DNA of 64,000 bases from Pycnopodia helianthoides (GCA_032158295.1 CM063252.1:17442036-17506035); one strand, 5' to 3'; counted from the first letter of the stretch, positions 24,101 to 39,100 are shown. Translations and numbers: made by a program. Notes: generated by a model not told the origin, from the letters alone.

Positions 24101-27100
24101 CGCAAACCGAATATACATTGATACATCACCATGCAATGCCTCAAAAACCATATAGTACATTGGTTACTATGGGTATAGTACATTGGTTACTACGGGTATA
24201 GTGTGTCACACGCTCATGGATTTCGAATAAAAATAAATCATACCATGTGTCACACTGTAAACCAATCACAAGGCAGAATCTAAGTTTGGGGTAGTTATAA
24301 TAATAAATAACAAACACTCTCTTCGGATTCTGGCCAATCTCTGATTGTTCTAACATGCACTGTACATGTATTGATAAAAAAGGTAAATTAGGGACATCAC
24401 CAATTTGTTCTGTAAAGCATAGATTTACAAAAACATGCAATTTCATTAAAGTCCAGAGATGGTTTATGTATGCTGCACTGTCTGATGATTGATATTTTCA
24501 TACAAACACAAGATCATAATGCATTGTTGTGTTTAGTTTCTATAAATGAATTAGATTTGCATTTGTTGATAATTGCCTTTTTTCTGAGGCACTTTTGTTT
24601 TAAAGAATATACAAGTTTTATTCAAAAGCTGCTTGTGTTGTGTTTTGTTGTAGGCTCTTTGTGTACCGCTACCAACACCAAGTGAAATGCTCAAGTGATT
24701 TAATTCTGGAAACTATTTTTGCTATTAATAAAGATTTCAAGTATGCACTGGGTAAGTGAATGGTGCTATTATTAATATTTCATGGTATCACAGCTTGCAA
24801 AAGAAAAATCACATTTTCCTTTGTGCCGTAGCTCCTCGAGTTGGGCTATATGTCATAGCCTTATTCACAGGATCCTGGCTGTTCCCAAAAGCGTTGTCTT
24901 CTATAGTAGATCTATCCTTGCAGTTGTGCCAATGTGATCTAGAACTCGTTCTCTAGTGCCTTCTGAATGGTGACAGGGATTACTGTCAATTTCAACTGCC
25001 AAGCATAGTCAAATCTTACAAAGTTCCCTGGTCAAAACTTGGTATTGTTATTTTTATTATTGGCTTTTTCGTGCAAAAGCAGAAAAGACCTTGTTTTGTG
25101 TTAGATTTTTTGTCTTCAAAGTTTTCCAACTCTTATTCAATAGACTCTGTGTACTTTTATTTTATAGACATCACTTTTGGTAATTTTAAGGCTCATATCC
25201 TATTGAAAGTTGCACAACTGAGACCTTATTCTAAAGGTGTGCACTGAAAAGTGAAACCACGAATTGGTGGTCAAACTACAAGCTTTTAAACATTAGTTGC
25301 TAAATTTTTGAAAAATCAGTAACAAATAAAACATGAGAGACCGTACCTTGCTTTTTGTGGTAATTTATAAAGTTAATATAGGTCTTCATTTTTTATTAAG
25401 TGCATGAATTTACGCGACCTTTACTTCTGGTCAAACTGGAAGTGCCTTGTAATTAAGAATGGGTAATTTTTGCAAACTGCTTTCAACAATGTTGTAGTCT
25501 AGCAAGGGTCCAGTTTTAAAAAAAAGTTACATATAATGAAGTCTTAAAATACCTGGGCGCCCTCTAGCAGCAGAATAAAAAAACAATTCGAGATATGTTT
25601 AGTTGACGTTTATGTATGTGGCAAAGCTTGCAGTAAACATTTCAAAATTGGTATCATACAAAATGACCGAATTACAAGTCTGATTTGCTGGGATCTTGGT
25701 ATGTGTTTAAACAGAGACATGTGGTGACATCTCATTTTTTACTACAATTTGTTATACAGTTTTGGAGTTCTGACCACTTAACTTCACTACAAAAATGTTT
25801 ACACAAAACCTAATGGCGTCGCAATTATTTTAATGTGATCGTAAACACAAATTAGGTGTAGTCGCCTGCCCAGTCGTCCATGCATCAGCGAATACAGCTG
25901 GTCCAAAGTCCATAAGCCAACAGTGAGCATGTTGTGATTGGCAGGTCCAAGTTATTCATATTCATGCTCATCACACACAACACATTGTGCATATACAGTA
26001 CATACAACAGGTCCAAAGTCCAAGCTAACTATAACAGTTAGCACGCTGATTGGCTGTTGATCACTATCCATATTCTTGAATTACGCAATGGTTGTTACAA
26101 TCCGCTCTCTCCTGACAAGTTAAAAAATGTTGTGCTCTCTTATACCCCGTTCACACAGCCCTGCGACCTTACGAAGACCATGCCGATCACCCCGATCTGA
26201 AAAAATTATCAAATCGGGGCACTATCCCCATCAAAATCCATAAGTTTTGCAAATTAAGGACTGTATCACAACTTTACTGCGATGCTTCTACGTCAAAGGC
26301 GTTGCTGACTCGATGCCACTACAATTACACCTAGACCTATGCCGACCAAGCAGTTGTTTCTACTTCGTTGCCGCTACGACGTACAGGACCATACTACGTT
26401 GTTACACAAACCTAGAAGACTGTAGGACGATATCACTACGCTGGTGCTGACCATATTACGCTTCTAGTAAGATTTGTGGCGATGTCTATATATATCGGAG
26501 GTGTTCAAGCCTTTTTCCAGTTCTTCCCCAACTTCGCAGATGATCGGACCAAATGCGTAAAAGCGTAATTAAAGCGGTTCAAAATAGTTGCCGACGGTGC
26601 TGCGTTTTTATTATGACCACAGAGATCACACAACGCTACTTGTACGATAATGGCGTTCCCACTACGTTCTTAATAAGACTTTGCCCCACTTATTGTTGGC
26701 CACGACCCGGCTACGCTTATTTTGTGCACGTTCAAAGTAAGCGTGTTGGGATAGCATGCAGCTTCCCGACCTAGGAGATCCCACCCCGACCAAACCACAC
26801 TCATGGAGATCATCCCACGTTTGGTCCGAGTTTGGCCCACGATTGGCTCCGATTGGCCACGCTCTCGGCCACTTTTCCATCTTAGTAGAAGCGGCTTCTA
26901 TGTGTGACCGGGGTATTAACTAACAGATGGAAATTGGAAAAGCCGTTTGTTCTGTTTAGAAACGGAAACTTATATTATTGGTTGAAAAAAAGGCAAAAAT
27001 GGTGTCCAAAGCGCAAAATTGAGGATTCATAAAGGTTTGTGAAGGTGTCAAACTTAGACCCTCACTGAGTCCACGGCCAAATGCTTAGATGGCTGCTACA

Positions 27101-30100
27101 TGCGGATGCTCTGTAACATCAGCTGGGTGCAGAAAGTGACCAATGAACAACTCTATGGTGACCCCACCAAGTTGACCAACAAGATAGCTGCAACTTGCTG
27201 GGCACTGTCTGTGACACCCAGAGTTGACCAACAAGAAAGCTGCAACTTGCTTAGCCCCAGCCTTGTTCAGTACATGTCTGCCACTCACATAGCCCGAGCC
27301 TTGTTCAGTACATGTCTGCCACTCACAAAGCCCGAGCCTTGTTCAGTACGTGTCTGCCACTCACATAGCCCGAGCCTTGTTCAGTACGTGTCTGCCACTC
27401 ACATAGCCCAAGCCTTGTTCAGTACATGTCTGCCACTCACATAGCCCCAGCCTTGTTCAGTATGTGTCTGCCACTCACATAGCCCCAGCCTTGTTCAGTT
27501 TGTGTCTGCCACTCACATAGCCAGCCTTGTTCAGTACGTGCCTGCCACTCCCATAGCCCCAGCCTTGTTCAGTACGTGCCTGCCACTCACATAGCCCGAG
27601 CCTTGTTCAGTACGTGTCTGCCACTCACATAGCCCCAGCCTTGTTCAGTACGTGTCTGCCACTCACATAGCCCCAGCCTTGTTCAGTTCGTGCCTGCCAC
27701 TCACATAGCCCCAGCCTTGTTCAGTACGTGTCTGCCACTCACATAGCCCGAGCCTTGTTCAGTACGTGCCTGCCACTCACATAGCCCGAGTCTTGTTCAG
27801 TACGTGTCTGCCACTCACATAGCCCCAGCCTTGTTCAGTACATGTCTGCCACTCACATAGCCCCAGCCTTGTTCAGTACGTGCCTGCCACTCACATAGCC
27901 TCAGCCTTGTTCAGTACGTGCCTGCCACTCACATAGCCCGAGCCTTGTTCAGTGCGTGTCTGCCACTCATATAGCCCCAGCCTTGTTCAGTACGTGCCTG
28001 CCACTCACATAGCCCGAGCCTTGTTCAGTACGTGTCTGCCACTCACATAGCCCCAGCCTTGTTCAGTACGTGACTGCCACTCACATAGTCGAGCCTTGTT
28101 CAGTACGTGCCTGCCACTCACATAGCCAGCCTTGTTCAGTACGTGTCTGCCACTCACATAGCCCCAGCCTTGTTCAGTACGTGACTGCCACTCACATAGT
28201 CGAGCCTTGTTCAGTACGTGCCTGCCACTCACATAGCCAGCCTTGTTCAGTATGTGTCTGCCACTCCCATAGCCTCAGCCTTGTTCAGTACGTGTCTGCC
28301 ACTCACATAGCCAGCCTTGTTCAGTTCGAGTCTGCCACTCATTTTAGCAAAGTCATGTACAGTACGTTGTGTGCCTGCCCATGGATTAACCCTATAGCCA
28401 TGTAATTAAATAACTCGGAAGGCTAATTATCCTTACTTGCAGCTGAGAAGCTTAATTGTAAACGACATGGCTACAATGGGTTTGAGCCAGGTGCTAGTCT
28501 TGGTTCAAGATGCTCACTGTTGTTTATTCCCCTCGCTGATAGAGGGCACCATCAACCATGAACCGTCATCACCCCGAGGACAGGATTATAGTATACTAAG
28601 AACAGGATGGTCTTGAACCAAGGCTAGGATGCCTTTGGCAGCCAGGGATAAAAACTGTTTGATTTTTCCTGAGGGAGCAAACCGGAAGGACTTGAGAAAA
28701 ACCCTTGTGGCACAGGAGAGAACCAGTGCACAAATCTACTCACATGTGGCCCTAGCCAGGAATCGGACCATTGTCCTATCCTGTTGTCCCTCTTTTGTTT
28801 GTACACTTTTTTGTCGGCAACAACTCCAATTGGAAGAAACTGTTATTAATAAACTTGCGGGTACAACCACGTGTAAAATCCTCTTTTGGAGGGTTGTTGG
28901 CTCTGAAAAGAGCCAGTGTGATCTCAGCATTCTTTTCCAACGTTGAGACCACAAGGATTTTTTCAGAGTGCCAACAACCCTCCAAAAGAGATTTTACACA
29001 TGGTTGTAATCGCAAGTTTACTAATTATAGTTACTTCTTATTTTTTCACACCATGCAAAGCTTCAAACACCACTTAACTTCAACTGGTTTTGTACACACT
29101 TTCCAACTGGGGACCTTCACCCAACAGGGGACCCTATTGTCCTCTTGTTATAGGTCCCCGGTTTGAATGTGTATACCTACTCACAAGTACACGGAGTGGA
29201 GTGGTGTAAGATTCTGTGAAATTGCTCTGTTTAGGATAGAATTTAAAGAGCAACATAAACAATGTACAACAAGAAACATATTGCCGTCTTTATAATGTAT
29301 CCACAAACTAAATTCAACAGAAAAAAAATAATATTGGAAGTTTTGAATGATGAATACTTCCGAAATGTGTCTCAGGTGACAAAATTTCCACGATTTTCTA
29401 AGAACTTCCCACGTATTGACCGCTGGTGGCACTGTGAAAAAGCTTTATGAATGACGTCAGGTTGTGGAAACGACTGACAATTGCACTTTGACTGAGCATG
29501 TTCAGAAGCAGTGGTTGGCCAGATCGTCATTCCGTTTGCACAGGGGCAGAACTAACTCAGACTTTGATCTGCATCTGTTGTTCGTTGTCGCTGCTGACAT
29601 TGGGCTCATCTTCAGGCCGGCTGACATCATCAGAATCACTATCATTCAAACTGGAGGAATACAGCTGTTCCTCCAAAATACTGTGTTCCCAGGAGTCATC
29701 ATTATCAGAAAAATCAGCACAATTTTTGCTACTTCTCGGCGCGTCCTGTTTCAAAATACACTCGCACTTAGTTGTGTTGTTGGAATGTTACAGAAGGCGG
29801 TGGGGATTCAGACGTTTCCACGTCTGTACGTCATCAAAACCTAGGAAATTTATTATTCATGATATGTTATTGAAGTGATGACAACACGCTCCTTTCGCAA
29901 AATGATGTCTGGACTGGAATAGACTCGGGTCAAAATATTGTCTTTTTTTTTACCCGTGTAAACTTGCAATCATTTGGTTAAGTGATGGGTACATCTTATC
30001 ACACCCCAGCAAACCTAAACTTAAGCAGAAAATGTTTTTTTTGTCCTCGTTCATTCTCCATCAATGATGTCATTTTTACAAGGAATGTTTTGTTATTCCT

Positions 30101-33100
30101 TCTGGTGCTGTGTTGGTCTACTATGTACATGTACATGTAGGCCCTATATACATGTATAATATGTACATGTATAATGCAAAGTGTCATGAACACATCAAGG
30201 CCAATTAATATCCGCCTTGCACAGGAAGCTGAGCCAGGGTCAGCTGAGCCAGTAATTTTTCACAGTCACCTTATTCTTTGTTGGAGTTTGTGGTATGGAC
30301 ACATATTGGTTCTGTGGTGTTCAATTAACTCACAGAGGACAGTAATGGTGAATAATTTAGATCTATGTATTCTCATTATGTTAAGGAACCCCAACAGTAG
30401 ACCAAGCAATCTTTCAAGTAAAGATCGACTCAACGGGATCTTCTCTTATCATTGAGGTTCCATTTGAACCCAAATCTTCTAACTTCTTCATGAACATCAA
30501 GAAGTGTACTTTGAGTAAGTATTTGTAAAGTCTCTCATACCCTGAGTAATTTGTTATAAAATAACTGCAATTCAGTTTCAGTAAATCATAAATGATTATT
30601 TTAATGTTTGATTGTCGGAAATCCCAACGTTCCTGAAACTCTGTATTCATAACTTTTAAATTGGATTAACTTTTAGGTATCTAGAAATTAGAAAGAGCAG
30701 AAATTGACTGAAATCTAAACCTAGAATCTTATGTTGCATTTAATTTAAAGGAGGGCTTAAAGGTCAAATTGTTTTTTTTCTGATAATTCTGAAAATGTTA
30801 AAAATGTACAAGTCTCTAAACTCACATTAAAATGGTGTAAAATGAAAACATTAAATGAAAACTTGGGCCTACCTGTTTGAAATTCAATCATGTTTTTTCT
30901 AGATAGGACGAGTGAGAAAATCTTTTGCGTTGCTTCCAAATAAAAATTTTTATTTTATACTATTTCAGAGCAAAATTTGACACTTGACATCATTGGATGT
31001 TAATAAGTAATGGGTCTGCATCTCCCACACAATAATTTGTCATTTATAGTAAAAAGGTCAAATTCAATGCATATTTTGATTGAATATTATGCTAATTCTG
31101 GAACCAACTAAATTTCCTGTACACAATTTTATAATTGGTGCTCGATATGGGGCAGAGGGTACCCCTATTGTGTCTTCATTGTGTGCTTGGAATCTCAGGA
31201 ATTCTTTTGAGGATTTTTTTTTTTGGGGGGGGGAGTTCTATACAAGAGGAAAATAGTGTGTTATAGTATGGGAACATTGGGGGTGGGGGAGGGAGACCCT
31301 CTGCCCCTTATCGGGCAGGCTATACAATTCTACCCATTTATATTTGAAATTTGACATTTGAAGTTTGACATTGTTGGGTGTTTTTTGATCAGTTGATGTT
31401 AACAAATTTCACAATGCTGGTACCAAATACACTGACATTTTACACCATTTTAATGTGAGGTTTGAAACTTGTAGATTTTTGTTCACTTCCATTGTGTGGC
31501 GTGTCGTGGCCGAGTGGTGTACATGTGTAGTTCACCGGACTCGAGCTCTGGTGTTGTCAGCAGCATAGTGTGGGTTCGAATCCCGGTCATGACACTTGTG
31601 CCCTTGGGCAAGGCACTTAACCATAATTGCTTCGTAAAAGTTGGGAAGGTAGTGCATTCTGCTGTACCAGCCAGGCTCCTAGTGGATGATGAGCCTACAT
31701 CCTTGCAGACTGTGAAGGGCGTAACCTTGTTTCAGCCCCAGGTAGGTGGCAACGTGCCCTTGATGGCAGTTGATTTGGGTCAACAGCCCAAATCAGTTAA
31801 GTGTAGCCCTCACCTCAAGTGGGCTTGATGGAAGTACATTATGTTAATCACCAGTTAAGCAAGATTTTAACAACAGTTTTTCAATAACAACTTTATTTAC
31901 AGTGTGTGTGGAAAAGATGAGACAAAATGTTATGCCACAGTTTCAATGGATTGAGAAATACAAAGCTCATGTTGAAGGAGCTGCTTTTGGACAATCATCA
32001 GCCATGGATCCATTTGGTTTGTCAACCTTCTACACACCATCACCTACTACCCTATCTACAGATTCTAAACCTGGCATAGAAGATCCATTTGCAGACTTTG
32101 TCAATGAACGCCAGTCTGTCAGATCAAATAACTATGTGAACACTTCAGACAACAATCCAGGACTTGTATCAAGTCATTCCAGTCCAGCATTACACAGTTC
32201 TACATCAGTAAACAAGTCAGCAACAAACAACCAGCATAACTATGTGAATTGTCCCACTGACCCAGGACTCTTACTGGATTTACAAGGCAATATAATAACA
32301 TCTCCACCTAGTGGACATCCTGCCCCACCAAACTTGCAGACTGGTAAGTAAATATTTTGAAATTAAAGAGGGGCTCTAAGATCAAATTCAGTGTTGTGAT
32401 GCACTCATTTTCCTATAGATAGAATTCTTATTATAAAAGTGGGGAAAAAATTATGGGTCTCTAACCTCACACTGAAATGGTGTAAAATGACTTTTTGTTT
32501 AAAACTTTATTCATGGAGCGAAATTTTAAACATGACATCATTAGAATCCACCAAGAATAGTTATGTATACATGTGTAATCTACACAGGAATTTTTTGTCA
32601 GTCGAAACGTCAAATTCAATGCCGTTTTGATTGATTATCGTTGAAATTCAGGAATGAATTAAAACTTCTATTTAATTGTTAACATCCAAAAACACTTTAA
32701 AGTATTTTTGGATGTTAACAATTAGCATTGAAGGGGTATTAAATAAAATGTCATTTTAAACAGTGCTTACGAATGGAAAACATTTTGGGAAAACTGCACC
32801 GGTTGCTTGTCATACAGTTGTTTGACAACTTGCACAAGGTTGGGGGCTGATGTTGTACATGTAGTTCCTCATGGATGTCCACACCCTGTCAAAGGCCTTC
32901 TCCAAGTCCATAAATACATGTACGTGGGTACAGTGTTGATGATGCTGCAGGTATTTCTCACAGAGAATTCTCAGGTTAAAAATCTGTTCTGTGGTGCTCT
33001 GTCCTACCTATTCTGATCTAAAACCTGCCTTCTCTTCAGGACAGATTTTTTCTGCTTCAGGTTTCAGTCTGTTCAAGATGACTTTCAGTAGGACCTTGCT

Positions 33101-36100
33101 TGGGTGGCTTAAGAATAAAAAGATGCTTACTGTGCGGCAGTTTTGGCAACACTGGATATTTCCTTGGGAAACATGATTACTAGAGACTGGGTCCAGGAGG
33201 AAGGCCATTCTCCTTTCTGCCAGATCTTGTTGCAGGTGGTGGTGAGGATGTTGACCTTGTCTTCACTCCTGCTTGGATAAGGTCTGCCGGAATGTTATTA
33301 TGGACTCCTGCAGATTTTCTTTTCTTCAGTGATCCCACTACATTACCTCCCCCTAAGGATTGCAAGATTGTCTTCTTCTGTGGTACGAGAGCAACTCAGT
33401 ACTGCTGGATCTCCTATATGTGTTGGTTTGTAGTTATGCAGCTCTGAGCAGTACTCTCTACTCTGTCAATCTTCGATCCTGTTCTCCCTTGAGGCATTTC
33501 CCTGTCAAACTCTGGATTGTACGTGTAGATACATGTACCTTCAGATGTGTTTGACAGTTGTCAGCTATTTCACTGTCTGATATGCCTTCTTACAGTTGTT
33601 ATCATTCAAGCTGCTTTATATTTTCTTGCACTGGTAACTGGTCTTCATTTCAGTTCTGTTTTGCAATCTTCATGCCTTTCCTGATGGTATTGTTCACCTC
33701 CCTGACCACAGCTCCTTTAGGTTCCTTCTTCTTGCATTCATGCCGCTTATCACTTAGTCCAAGTACACATGTAGCTCGTCCGTGACCCATGGTTTCTTCT
33801 ATGGGCAATGTTTGCCAAGGATGTTGTTGGCTGTTTCCTTCACTGCTGTGTTCAAGGTGGAGGTCATTGTGTCTGCTCTCTGCACTGAGAACAATACAAA
33901 CTTTCCTTTTATTGTTGACTTGTAATTCTTGTGAACTTGGGTTTGCTGATCATCCTCAGGCTTAGGCCCCCCTAAAAAGGGTTCTGTTTCCGGTTCCCCG
34001 ACCGACCCTAGTTTTACGCAGCGACCCTAAACTTTTTATCTGGCCTTTAAAAAAAACGAGGGGGAAAACGGGGAAAAACGGGGAAAAAACAAAAACAAAA
34101 ACCTTTTTTGCCTGGAAGAAAATGTCTGACTTTGACCAATTTACCATGTTTTAAGCAACATTTGAAATAAAAACCAGAACCTTATATCAAGAAGAATTTA
34201 CAGATATCTCCGTGATTTGAGCCTGCGACTCGACTACGAGCGAAAAATACCAACAATTCAATGCACAGCCCACACGTGTGTACACGGCATTGTGTGGGGG
34301 GCATTCCCAGGTTTTTTGCAAAATCGCCCCCTTGAACTGCCAATCTAAAGAGCGCAATTTGCAAGGTCGGGCAGAATATCTGCCAAATCTGCAGAGCGCA
34401 AACTGCAGTTTGCGCGCAATTTTGCCTAATTCGTTGTGTAAATCCGTTAATTGCGCTCAACATATTAACGATCGTGGACGTATCGTCAATCATATCGGAA
34501 TAAAAAAAACGCAAAATACAAAAACTTTCCGACCTACCGACCCTATTTTTAAATGACATGTAATCGGAAACAGAACACTTTTTTTTTGGCCTTAGGTAGT
34601 AAAAGGTCTCCATCACCAAGTCATGGTCGCGTCTGATGTCTGCTCCTAGAAAATCCTGTGTCTGTGCAATGTTATTTGCAAGCATTTCTAGACAAGAATG
34701 TAGTCAATCTTGTTTTGATATTTGATAACGTGAGGGAGGGACGGACAAAAGGATCATAAAATCAGTTTAAGTTTTAAATGTGAATAGGTACCAATGCACC
34801 CTTGATGGTTTTATTTTCACACATTGAAAGTATAAACCGGGATTGGGCCTAAACCCTTTTGATATTTTATGATAATATTCTCTTGTGAATTCATTTTCAT
34901 ATTATACTATAGGGGTCTTCAAACCCCAAATGGTGTCATTTTGTCCGTCCCTTACGGACCAAATACAACTTTTTTTCCTCCTAGTTATTCAACTCAACTA
35001 TAAATAAAAAAAAGTACTCTATCTATCGACGGACGATGATAGTGATAGAGAAACGAATACCACAAGTCACTAAAACCTTGTGGGTCCTTGCTAATTCACT
35101 TTTAAAAGGTGAGGGACGCGTTACCCCAAAACAGATTTCCCCAATCCCCATTCAAAAATGGCAGCTGCTGTTGGATACTTTGGACAACTCAATGTCTTCA
35201 AAGTTGTGTTTTTTCTTCAATAAATGGAAATTTGAACATAACCTTCCATACTCGGTGCAACTTCATGTACAATGCAGTTAAGGGAGCAAATTTAACTCTT
35301 ACATTTTTTTTTTTAAATCAAACACAGAAATATTCATAATATGAACTATTACAAATGTTATGGACATTACATGTATGCACACTTTCCTAAAATGCTCCAC
35401 TTAATTTTTATTTCATGTCATCGTATTATTGAAAAAAAGTTAATTTTAAGTATGTTCAAATGATTTTGGTGGTAAAATGTTTGTCCCCTACTGTTAACTG
35501 AATCACAAACATGGAGAAACAAATCTAGATAAACAACAAATTATGACTCTGAATTGATTAAAACACAGTGTAGTTGTATCACAAAACATTTTTAATTCTA
35601 CATGTAATTATTTATAATTAAAGTATACCATGGAAGTTCAGTTAGCAAATTCAGCTCTTGAATTTTACTTTTAAAATACAAAATAAACCATGATGTATGA
35701 ACTGTTATTAAATGCTTTTGCCCAAAATGTAAGGTCTTAAAAGGAGCCACATATCCAAATAATTATTCTGCAAGAATATCATTTGAATGCAAACCAAATC
35801 CATTTTCCATTGTGGGATACAGAAGAGCTTCTGCTCTACATCTGTACATGTACCTGGGAAAGTAGTAAATCAATTACATTTTTTGTATATTAAGTTAGAA
35901 ATAGCAAAGTACTCATCAACATATAGGCCTACACTGTAACAGCATGTTTTACACATCATAAAGTACAGTAGCAATTTACAAACTGCATCGGTAGTTCAGT
36001 AATGCGCAGAAGGATTGTTTATTCAATTCTAAATATATAGCGTATGGAGACAGAAATAATCTACAACTTACAAGTACATTTTAATTAAAACAAATAATAA

Positions 36101-39100
36101 AATATGACTTACTTGTAAGATCACCTGTATCCATCAAGCTGTTTGGTGATGTCCGGCGTTACTAATGTATGCTACACCCCTAACTACAGTAGTTCGTTTG
36201 CAAATGAAGTTATTGTGGTAAAGTTCTGCCGTTGTGTTGTTTTTTCCCATTTATTTATCATGGTTGTAGCAGACAACAACTCCCTTGTTGTTATCTCTTC
36301 ACTTGTAAACTGAAAGTGGCAGGGAGTTTAATTAGGGATTGGCAAGAATGTAGAATAAACCAAAAACAGTGTGCATATGTGACCTGATCTATCGAAATGA
36401 GGAATGTGTCAGACAGAATGTATTGCTTGTAATTCGCCCTACCAAAGTTGGTCACAATCGAAAATTATAAAAAAAAACACTAACAAAACGGTGGTATTAG
36501 GTTAAATAAAACTTTATCTTTCTTGTCGTGGTCTTACCTTTAATTGAAAAGATGAATAAATCCACAAAAAGTACGTTTTCTTGAGCATGTTTGTACACAA
36601 TTGATTCTCTTCAAAGTTAATTAAAAAAGGATTATTAAAAACAAACACATCGTAAAAAATAGGAAGTGGCCTTGTCTTGTAGACTTTCTTCTTTTTTCCC
36701 GATAACTTTGGACTGGAATAAGCTACGGAAAAAATAATGGTATTGCTGGAAAGCCAGTGAGTTACTTGTTAACACGGTTGCACAACTCAATATTATGTCG
36801 ATATATACCTCAATTGGACCGATTGGGTCACATATGTATGTAGGTTGGAGCTGTTTCAGATATTCATGATGAAGGTTGGCATAAGGCAGCATCCAATTCA
36901 TCGCCTATTGTCCCCCACTATATTTGACAATATTAAGACAATATCAAGACAACTTTATTTGTATTTACTTTAGCATCTGATCTGAGATATATTTTAAAAG
37001 AATTTCAACAAAATGGTTAATTTCTATATTTTTACATAGGCCTAAGGTCAATGTGCATGTATGTTTGTAATGCTTTGATATTTAATTTTCTTAATGCTTT
37101 GATGTGTAATGTCCGTGACGCTGTTTTTGGAGAAATTTCAAAAGATATGAAATTAATGTTTTTCACATATTATTTGATGTCTTTTTTTATCATTGCAAAT
37201 GAATTATGAATAAAAATGAAGCTGGTATAAAAACTTTCTACTTAAAATGCTAGAGACATTACGCGGTGAAAATGGGCCCAATTTTGATGACTGTGTTTGC
37301 TTTATACTTGACTTTCTGCCAATTTCTATGAAGCCTTTACTTCCTTATGAAGCAGAAATAAATGTGGTGGGGCGTTTTGATTATTTTGTTCAATTTTATC
37401 CTATCACAATGACATTTTCACCATTTTGAGCTTTATAATAATTGAAACAAGTGTTTTTTTCTTCAAAAGCTGAAAAAAGTATTGAAATGATGCAATTTCT
37501 TGCTTTCTTCATTTGATCATCAAAATGCAGACCTTTTTTATTGAGTTTCAGTTGAAAACTAAGCTGGTTTACAAATGTAATTTTTTTTACGGTACGGTAT
37601 GTAACATTTTCTGTTGAATTGCCCATGTACAATGTTGTACATTTGATTGTGTGTAAGCTTGTACTTAATCCACTATTATGAGGTGATGTACATGTATTGT
37701 GTATTGGTTTACCATGAATGGGTATCAAAGGGGTGACTTCACTTCCTGTTCCTTTCATCAACTGCAATGAGTACCAGGAGGTACTGCAACATAGTAGGTC
37801 ATCTACATTTATGTGCAGGAATTTGTGTAGTAGTTCTTTAATCCTTAGTTGTTTAACCCTCTTGCTGTCTTGACCATTCAATACCATTTACTGTGGTTTT
37901 GAATGATAGATAAACTATGCCAGCCAGCAATATGATACCATGAGGGAATGCATACATGTACACAGTACACAGTTAGTTCTTTGCACAGTTGTGCCACCGT
38001 ACACAACCTCGGCAGTCGAATGGTTTCAAAAGGTTGGTCAACTCACTGGAAAATGTTGCCAAGAGTCACTGACAGTAGGAGGGTTAATTGAACGAATTAG
38101 CAAATACTGAAGAAACAGACCTGACATTTTTAACAATGTGTTTGAAAATGGATTGTCACAGGCTTCATAGACGCAATGCGGTACGTAAAGGTAGGGCTTT
38201 AATGTACTACACAAATTTATGCCTCAATTGGTACATGCATAGAGGTACATGGCAGGATTTTAATATGATCAAATGTGATCAAATGGAATTTTTATGAATT
38301 TATAAATAAAGAAGAAAAACTTGCATTTGGACAAAAAGAGTAAAAGAAATCAGCAAAATAAATGCTAATTTTTAAAAACAACATGGTAAATTTTTCATTT
38401 TGTTTTGGGCTAAGTACTCAGCTACTGAAAGGTTCAACTACTGGATGTTTAATTCTTTGTATAGATGACCCATGGCGGCAAAGTACTAGCCTAACAAGCA
38501 GCAGTAGAGTATCAACAGCTTCAACTTTAAGTAAGTTATAAATCTCTTGTGCTACTCAATAATCATTACCATCTCTCTCTTGTGTTTTATTTCATTCTGC
38601 TTTCTTAGACAATAATGTTGTTTTTGATCAGCGTTTAGTTCTTTATTAAATGTTATGATACCCAAGATGTATTGAAAGACAACAAGCGACAAGATGACAC
38701 AAATAAAGTACCCCTGGAAAGGTTTTGTTATTGAGTTTTGAACCCTGTAATGTTTGATGCATTATGACAACTTGCTGAAACACTTGAAACACTTCTACAC
38801 ATGTTTCATGTATGCTATGTAATACATACTGAGTATGGTATAAGATGGGATTTACGTAGCATTGTACATGTACAGTATGTATTTAATGATGTTAGTGTTT
38901 TATTTCCTTGTTATCATGTTTTTTGCTCCGTCGCAGGTTTAGAGTCTAAAACATTGAGTTCATTGTTGGGCTTTGAAGATGACTTTACAGATGCTGTTAA
39001 GACATCAACATTACAACCAACAGGAACTCTGTATGAGAATGCCTCCACAGCCTCTATTACCACCTCAAGTTCTGCTGGATCTTTGGATCTGCTACTTGAG

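Noticed and set aside
24520..24580. Candidate missing PH exon reading [15 protein letters not shown]
   Set aside because: It resembles the PH strand pattern faintly, but the acceptor and the GTTGAT donor are both weak and the incoming phase does not match the first exon.
27245..28345. CRISPR-like regular repeats
   Set aside because: The 38-bp units and those of the other arrays are directly abutting, without unique spacers, and the window is eukaryotic with no cas genes.
31496..31828. 110-codon + strand frame before the linker exon
   Set aside because: It overlaps a tRNA-derived SINE from end to end.
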